A stretch of 8,420 nt of DNA from assembly GCA_020216965.1 (NCBI GenBank), contig JAIWOJ010000066.1, positions 1 through 8,420 of the forward strand, read 5' to 3'. Of this stretch, positions 5,368 through 8,420 are shown piece after piece. This stretch comes from Prosthecobacter sp. GTDB taxonomy: Bacteria > Verrucomicrobiota > Verrucomicrobiia > Verrucomicrobiales > Verrucomicrobiaceae. Position numbers and translations under genes: made by a program. The stretch's first letter is position 1, and each line of letters starts with the position of its first letter. The notes under the pieces are model-generated. The model had not been told where the DNA came from. It ran no database searches and saw nothing but the letters and a program-made list of their open reading frames with translations.

Positions 5368-7802
5368 TCGATGACCGCCAGCCAGTCGTTGGTGTCGGGG
5401 GCGGTGAGTTGGCCGGTGAAGTTGCCTGAGGGTTGGGATTTGCCATCGCGGGGGTTAAACCAAGTGAGGGTATAGCTGCCTTCCGTTTTGAGGTCGGTGC
5501 TGCCGCCTTTGGGGAGATAGACGAGGTAGAGTTCGCCGGGCTTGGCGAGGCAGTATTTGCTGTTTTCGTTCTTCGGATTGCCGATGAGGGCGTCGGCGTT
5601 TTGCATGTCTTGGAAGGGGATGTTTTGCTGGCGGAAGAAATCGAGCGCGATGCGGCAATAGTCCCAGCTCTTGTCGCGGCTGCGGAAGTCTTCGCACAGG
5701 AGGTCGTTTTCCGGCAGCTTGTAGCCGAAGTAGTATTCCACGCCAGCACCACCGGCCATGAGGGTGCCCCAGAGGGTGTGCTTGCGGATGTCATCCGGGC
5801 TTTGGATGGTCTTGCCATCGACCTTGCCGTCGTAGCCCTGGTAGCCGAGGTCGGGTGGCACGCCGGTGTCGGCTCCGCCTTGCTCGTCATTGGCGACGAC
5901 CCAGGGGTGCCCTGCCTTGGCGGATTCTGTGATCCATTTCAGCGTGCGCTGGTGGGCTTGGTTCCAGCCGTTTTGCAAAGAGGCACCGGTGAGACCGGAG
6001 GCGGCGCCGAGCAGGGGCGTATAGACTTCGTCCTGCTGCGGGGGGAAGGTATGGATGACGATGGGATGATCGTAGGGATCGGTGTCGTGGAGGTATTTCA
6101 CCATGGCGCGGACCTCGTCGGTGCTCTGGGTGTTTTCCTCGCCGATGTTCCAGTTCAAAGCGAGCGCGTGGCCGAAGCGGGCAATGAGCTCGCGGCAGTA
6201 AAGTTTGCGCTCGGGGCCGAGTTTGCCGCCATCGAGGGCTTCCTTCTTTTTGCCAGGTTTGCGGTTCATGCCGAGACGTTCGTCGTCCAGCTCGTTTTCC
6301 TGGAGCTTGAAGTGGAGGTAGAGGCCGCGCGCGGTGGCGTGGTCAAAGACCATGCCCCATTGATCGAGCTTGGAGCAGTCGTAGTGCAGCTTGTCATCGC
6401 GGTCGGTGAAGGGCCAGACGTTGTCGCCATCGCCACCGGCGTTGTAGGTGAGGAAGGAGAAGACGTTCAGGCCCTTGGCAGCGAGGTAGTTGAGCGCGCC
6501 GATGAGACCCTTGCCCTTGCCGTTTTGCCAGGTGGGATCGCCTGGCTTCCAGTCCTGGACATGAGGCTGCCAGGTCTTGAGCGGCACGCTGACTTTGCGC
6601 GCGTGGGTGTTGTCGAAGTCGGTGTAAGCGAGCAGCGTCTCTGGCGCATCGGGGCCAGCTTTGAGGAAATACTCCTTGGAGCCCGCGAACTGGAGATGGT
6701 GCTTGCCGACGTATTGCAGGCGGCCTTTGGCGCGAAAATCGCGACCGGTTTTGTCGTTGGGGTTGATTTCAAAAGAGCCGGTTTTGCCGTGATAAGGTGA
6801 GATGGGCTTGCCACCGCCGTCGAGCGCGGCGTGCTTGCCCATGGTGAATGAGGTGGCAAAGGTCCACTTGCCGGGCTTGTCGGGGGAAAGATGGGCGCGC
6901 CAGACGGTGCCGGAGTCTGCGGAAGAGTTCGCGGCATTGCCATCGGCGGCAAAGTAGCCGGGCACCGTGTAGCTGGGTGCGCCGCTTTCGTGGGTGAAGG
7001 TGACGTTGAAAGCGAAGTCGGTGAAGGGATTGGGCAGCGTGATGCCTTTTTCACCCATGGGATTTCCATCGAGTTCCCACGAAAAGGGGCCTTGGAGATT
7101 GAGCGTGACCTTGTGCCATTGTTTGAGTTCGCCGGAGAGGGTGATGCTGGCGTCTCCATCGGGCTGGCGTTGAATGGGCGCAGACCGGGCGGATGGGTTT
7201 GATCGGACGGGCCTCTCGTAAGACACACAGGGCGGCCGGAAGGCGGCATCACTCACGAGCAGGATCTGATCCACGGCGGCACCGTCCTCGCGCATGGAGA
7301 GCATAAGGGTGTGCTTGCCGGGTTGCGCAATGTCCAGCCAGAGCTGCATGGGCACGCCCTCGTGTTCGTCGGGCGTGCGTTGCTTGCAGTCCCAGTGCCA
7401 GGCACCTTTTTCCACGGTCTGCCAGCGTTTGCCGCTTTCGGGCCACTGACCATCCAGGCCGAAGTGCAGTCCATTGTCCTCGCTGTTTGCAGACCAGGTA
7501 CGAGCCCAGACGAAGTACCGGCCAGCTTCTATGACCTCAATGGGATACTCCAGCACGGCCATCTGGCCGGGGGTATCGGTGAAGTTTTCGCCTTGGATGA
7601 GTTTGTCGGCGTGGGATTGCCGTGTGTCTGGCAATGCCTGGATGTAGGCAGCTCCGCTGGCACCTGGAAGCTCGGTCTTGATCTCCCAGCGACGTTTGTC
7701 GGTGAGGGACTGCTTGGCAAAGCTCTCGGCTTCGAGGGTGATGGTTTCCGCATTACCTGCGGAGACGAAGAGCAAGCTGAGGAGGATGTGTCGGGGTTTC
7801 AT
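5337..7802 (-). CDS. Multidomain secreted glycoside hydrolase (CBM-like, DUF5060, DUF4038-like barrel, C-terminal beta domain)
   Basis: The protein is 821 aa. Residues 1-18 are a signal peptide (MKPRHILLSLLFVSAGNA). Residues about 20-185 form a jelly-roll region starting TITLEAESFA, like the carbohydrate-binding domain at the C-terminus of GH115 enzymes. Residues about 222-320 are a DUF5060 domain (QWHKVTLNLQGPFSW, NPFTDFAFNVTF, YTVPGYFA). Residues about 355-730 are a TIM barrel of the DUF4038/apiosidase-like type. WNIGEEN (E555/E556) and NDEQ (E640) sit at strand ends where the acid/base and nucleophile would be expected; this is inferred. Residues about 745-812 (YCLAKPGELYLVYLPKGG, then YTLTWFNPRDG) resemble the putative collagen-binding domain PF12904. 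The start follows the upstream gene by 36 nt with no Shine-Dalgarno. The last nine residues, RQKDGRQKE, and the TGA come from repeat element B, so the native C-terminus may have been replaced. The substrate is unknown; GH140-like action on pectin side chains is one option. Confidence 0.85.
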   Translation of the reverse strand: MKPRHILLSLLFVSAGNAETITLEAESFAKQSLTDKRRWEIKTELPGASGAAYIQALPDTRQSHADKLIQGENFTDTPGQMAVLEYPIEVIEAGRYFVWARTWSANSEDNGLHFGLDGQWPESGKRWQTVEKGAWHWDCKQRTPDEHEGVPMQLWLDIAQPGKHTLMLSMREDGAAVDQILLVSDAAFRPPCVSYERPVRSNPSARSAPIQRQPDGDASITLSGELKQWHKVTLNLQGPFSWELDGNPMGEKGITLPNPFTDFAFNVTFTHESGAPSYTVPGYFAADGNAANSSADSGTVWRAHLSPDKPGKWTFATSFTMGKHAALDGGGKPISPYHGKTGSFEINPNDKTGRDFRAKGRLQYVGKHHLQFAGSKEYFLKAGPDAPETLLAYTDFDNTHARKVSVPLKTWQPHVQDWKPGDPTWQNGKGKGLIGALNYLAAKGLNVFSFLTYNAGGDGDNVWPFTDRDDKLHYDCSKLDQWGMVFDHATARGLYLHFKLQENELDDERLGMNRKPGKKKEALDGGKLGPERKLYCRELIARFGHALALNWNIGEENTQSTDEVRAMVKYLHDTDPYDHPIVIHTFPPQQDEVYTPLLGAASGLTGASLQNGWNQAHQRTLKWITESAKAGHPWVVANDEQGGADTGVPPDLGYQGYDGKVDGKTIQSPDDIRKHTLWGTLMAGGAGVEYYFGYKLPENDLLCEDFRSRDKSWDYCRIALDFFRQQNIPFQDMQNADALIGNPKNENSKYCLAKPGELYLVYLPKGGSTDLKTEGSYTLTWFNPRDGKSQPSGNFTGQLTAPDTNDWLAVIDRQKDGRQKE

Positions 7803-7838
7803 GAAGGAATCGAAGAGGCTTGAGAAAACCCACCTGAA

Positions 7839-8420
7839 TCAGTCTGTCGAGATTTGATGAAGGGTGCCATGCAGCACCTTTTCCCCGATTTTCAGTTCAT
7901 AACACCAGGTGGGCGCAAGCTCAGGAACGTCCAGGGTGATGGTTTTTTTATCCTCACTGAGGTTCACGCGGCGGATGGTCAGAGGGTGCTCATCGATGTG
8001 CGCCGAGCCGTACTTTTTGCTGCGTTTGAGAGACCACACCTTCAGGGCTGACCGAGTGTCATGAATCGGGTCACTGAAGGTCAAGGCAAGCGTGCCCTTG
8101 GATGCGTGAACTTTGAGGGGTAGCTGTGTCGGCTCAGGGCCGCGGCGGATGCGGTGAAAGCCGCCGGGGCTGGTGGCATTTCCCGCCCAGGCGAACATGC
8201 CGCAGGTGTAGAGCGCGCCATCGGGGCCGAAGCGGCCGCGCATGATGCCGGTGGCAAAGGCGGGCATCGGCAGCTCGCACACCGCGCCTTGCCACTGGCC
8301 GTTCACCTCCTCATGCGGCACGATGAAGATCTTGCCGGTGCCGTAGCTGAGGTTGAGCAGGCTGCCGCCGAGATTGCCCCAGGCATTTTTGGGCACCCAG
8401 ACCAGCTCGGCGGGGCTGCG
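7839..8420 (-). CDS. C-terminal part of a secreted PVC sorbosone-dehydrogenase-like protein (5' end outside window)
   Basis: 193 codons are present and the frame is open to the right edge, so the start is missing; an internal GTG at 8396 is not taken as the start. The visible part begins with the end of a beta-propeller-like repeat (GGSLLNLSYGTGKIFIV, then IMRGRFGPDGALYTCGMFAW). It then carries a beta domain (TLALTFSDPIHDTRSALKVW, SLKRSKKYGSAHIDEHPLTI, LAPTWCYELKI) ending in HGTLHQISTD. That KVWSLKR...YGS.H.DEHPL...LAPTWC pattern is a recurring signature at the C-terminus of large secreted PVC proteins that join glucose/sorbosone-dehydrogenase-like propellers to other domains, sometimes with a haem-binding module. 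The exact function is not known. It lies 36 nt upstream of the 821-aa hydrolase on the same strand, so the two may share a transcript and act on the same substrate. Confidence 0.75.
   Translation of the reverse strand, partial: RSPAELVWVPKNAWGNLGGSLLNLSYGTGKIFIVPHEEVNGQWQGAVCELPMPAFATGIMRGRFGPDGALYTCGMFAWAGNATSPGGFHRIRRGPEPTQLPLKVHASKGTLALTFSDPIHDTRSALKVWSLKRSKKYGSAHIDEHPLTIRRVNLSEDKKTITLDVPELAPTWCYELKIGEKVLHGTLHQISTD

Noticed and set aside
5433..6800. Long plus-strand open frame of 455 codons opposite the 821-aa hydrolase
   Set aside because: Its protein is low-complexity (rich in V, A, E, G) with no recognisable domain, and the opposite strand encodes a clear multidomain enzyme. It is a high-GC antisense shadow.

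Overview
All genes in this window lie on the minus strand. The best fit for the source is a PVC-superphylum bacterium, most likely Verrucomicrobia. The signs are a small ECF sigma factor of the type expanded in Planctomycetes and Verrucomicrobia, a secreted sorbosone-dehydrogenase-like protein with the C-terminal signature typical of that phylum, a GxxExxY (PDDEXK_3) gene, several large secreted glycoside hydrolases, and almost no Shine-Dalgarno sequences. This assignment is inference from gene content, because there is no rRNA or other marker gene here.

Layout in transcription order, right to left. (1) 8420-7839: C-terminal part of a secreted beta-propeller, sorbosone-dehydrogenase-like protein. 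(2) 7802-5337, after 36 nt: an 821-aa secreted hydrolase with an N-terminal carbohydrate-binding region, a DUF5060 domain, a DUF4038-like TIM barrel and a C-terminal beta domain. (3) 5367-4367: an inserted block in which a frameshifted GxxExxY gene sits tightly between two same-orientation copies of a short repeat element. (4) 4415-2883: a secreted parallel beta-helix hydrolase of clan GH-N, closer to GH49 than GH28 in its catalytic spacing. (5) 2882-2500: a spacer holding a decayed third copy of the repeat. (6) 2499-1: a sigma factor, a single-pass membrane anti-sigma-like protein and a secreted hydrolase related to alpha-glucuronidases, joined by two ATGA stop/start overlaps.

The genes look like a polysaccharide-degradation locus: three secreted carbohydrate-active enzymes beside a sigma/anti-sigma pair whose periplasmic half looks like a carbohydrate-binding sandwich. 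A plausible but untested model is that glycan binding releases the sigma factor. The substrate cannot be named from sequence; plant or algal glycans containing uronic acid or other acidic sugars would fit.

The most unusual signal is the repeat element. It is bounded by 13-bp inverted repeats (CCGTCAAAAAGAT) and contains in-phase 15-bp units. One copy supplies the last nine codons and stop of the 821-aa gene. The other supplies the start codon and hydrophobic signal-peptide core of the GH-N gene. The GxxExxY gene fits between the two copies with 8-9 bp to spare on each side.
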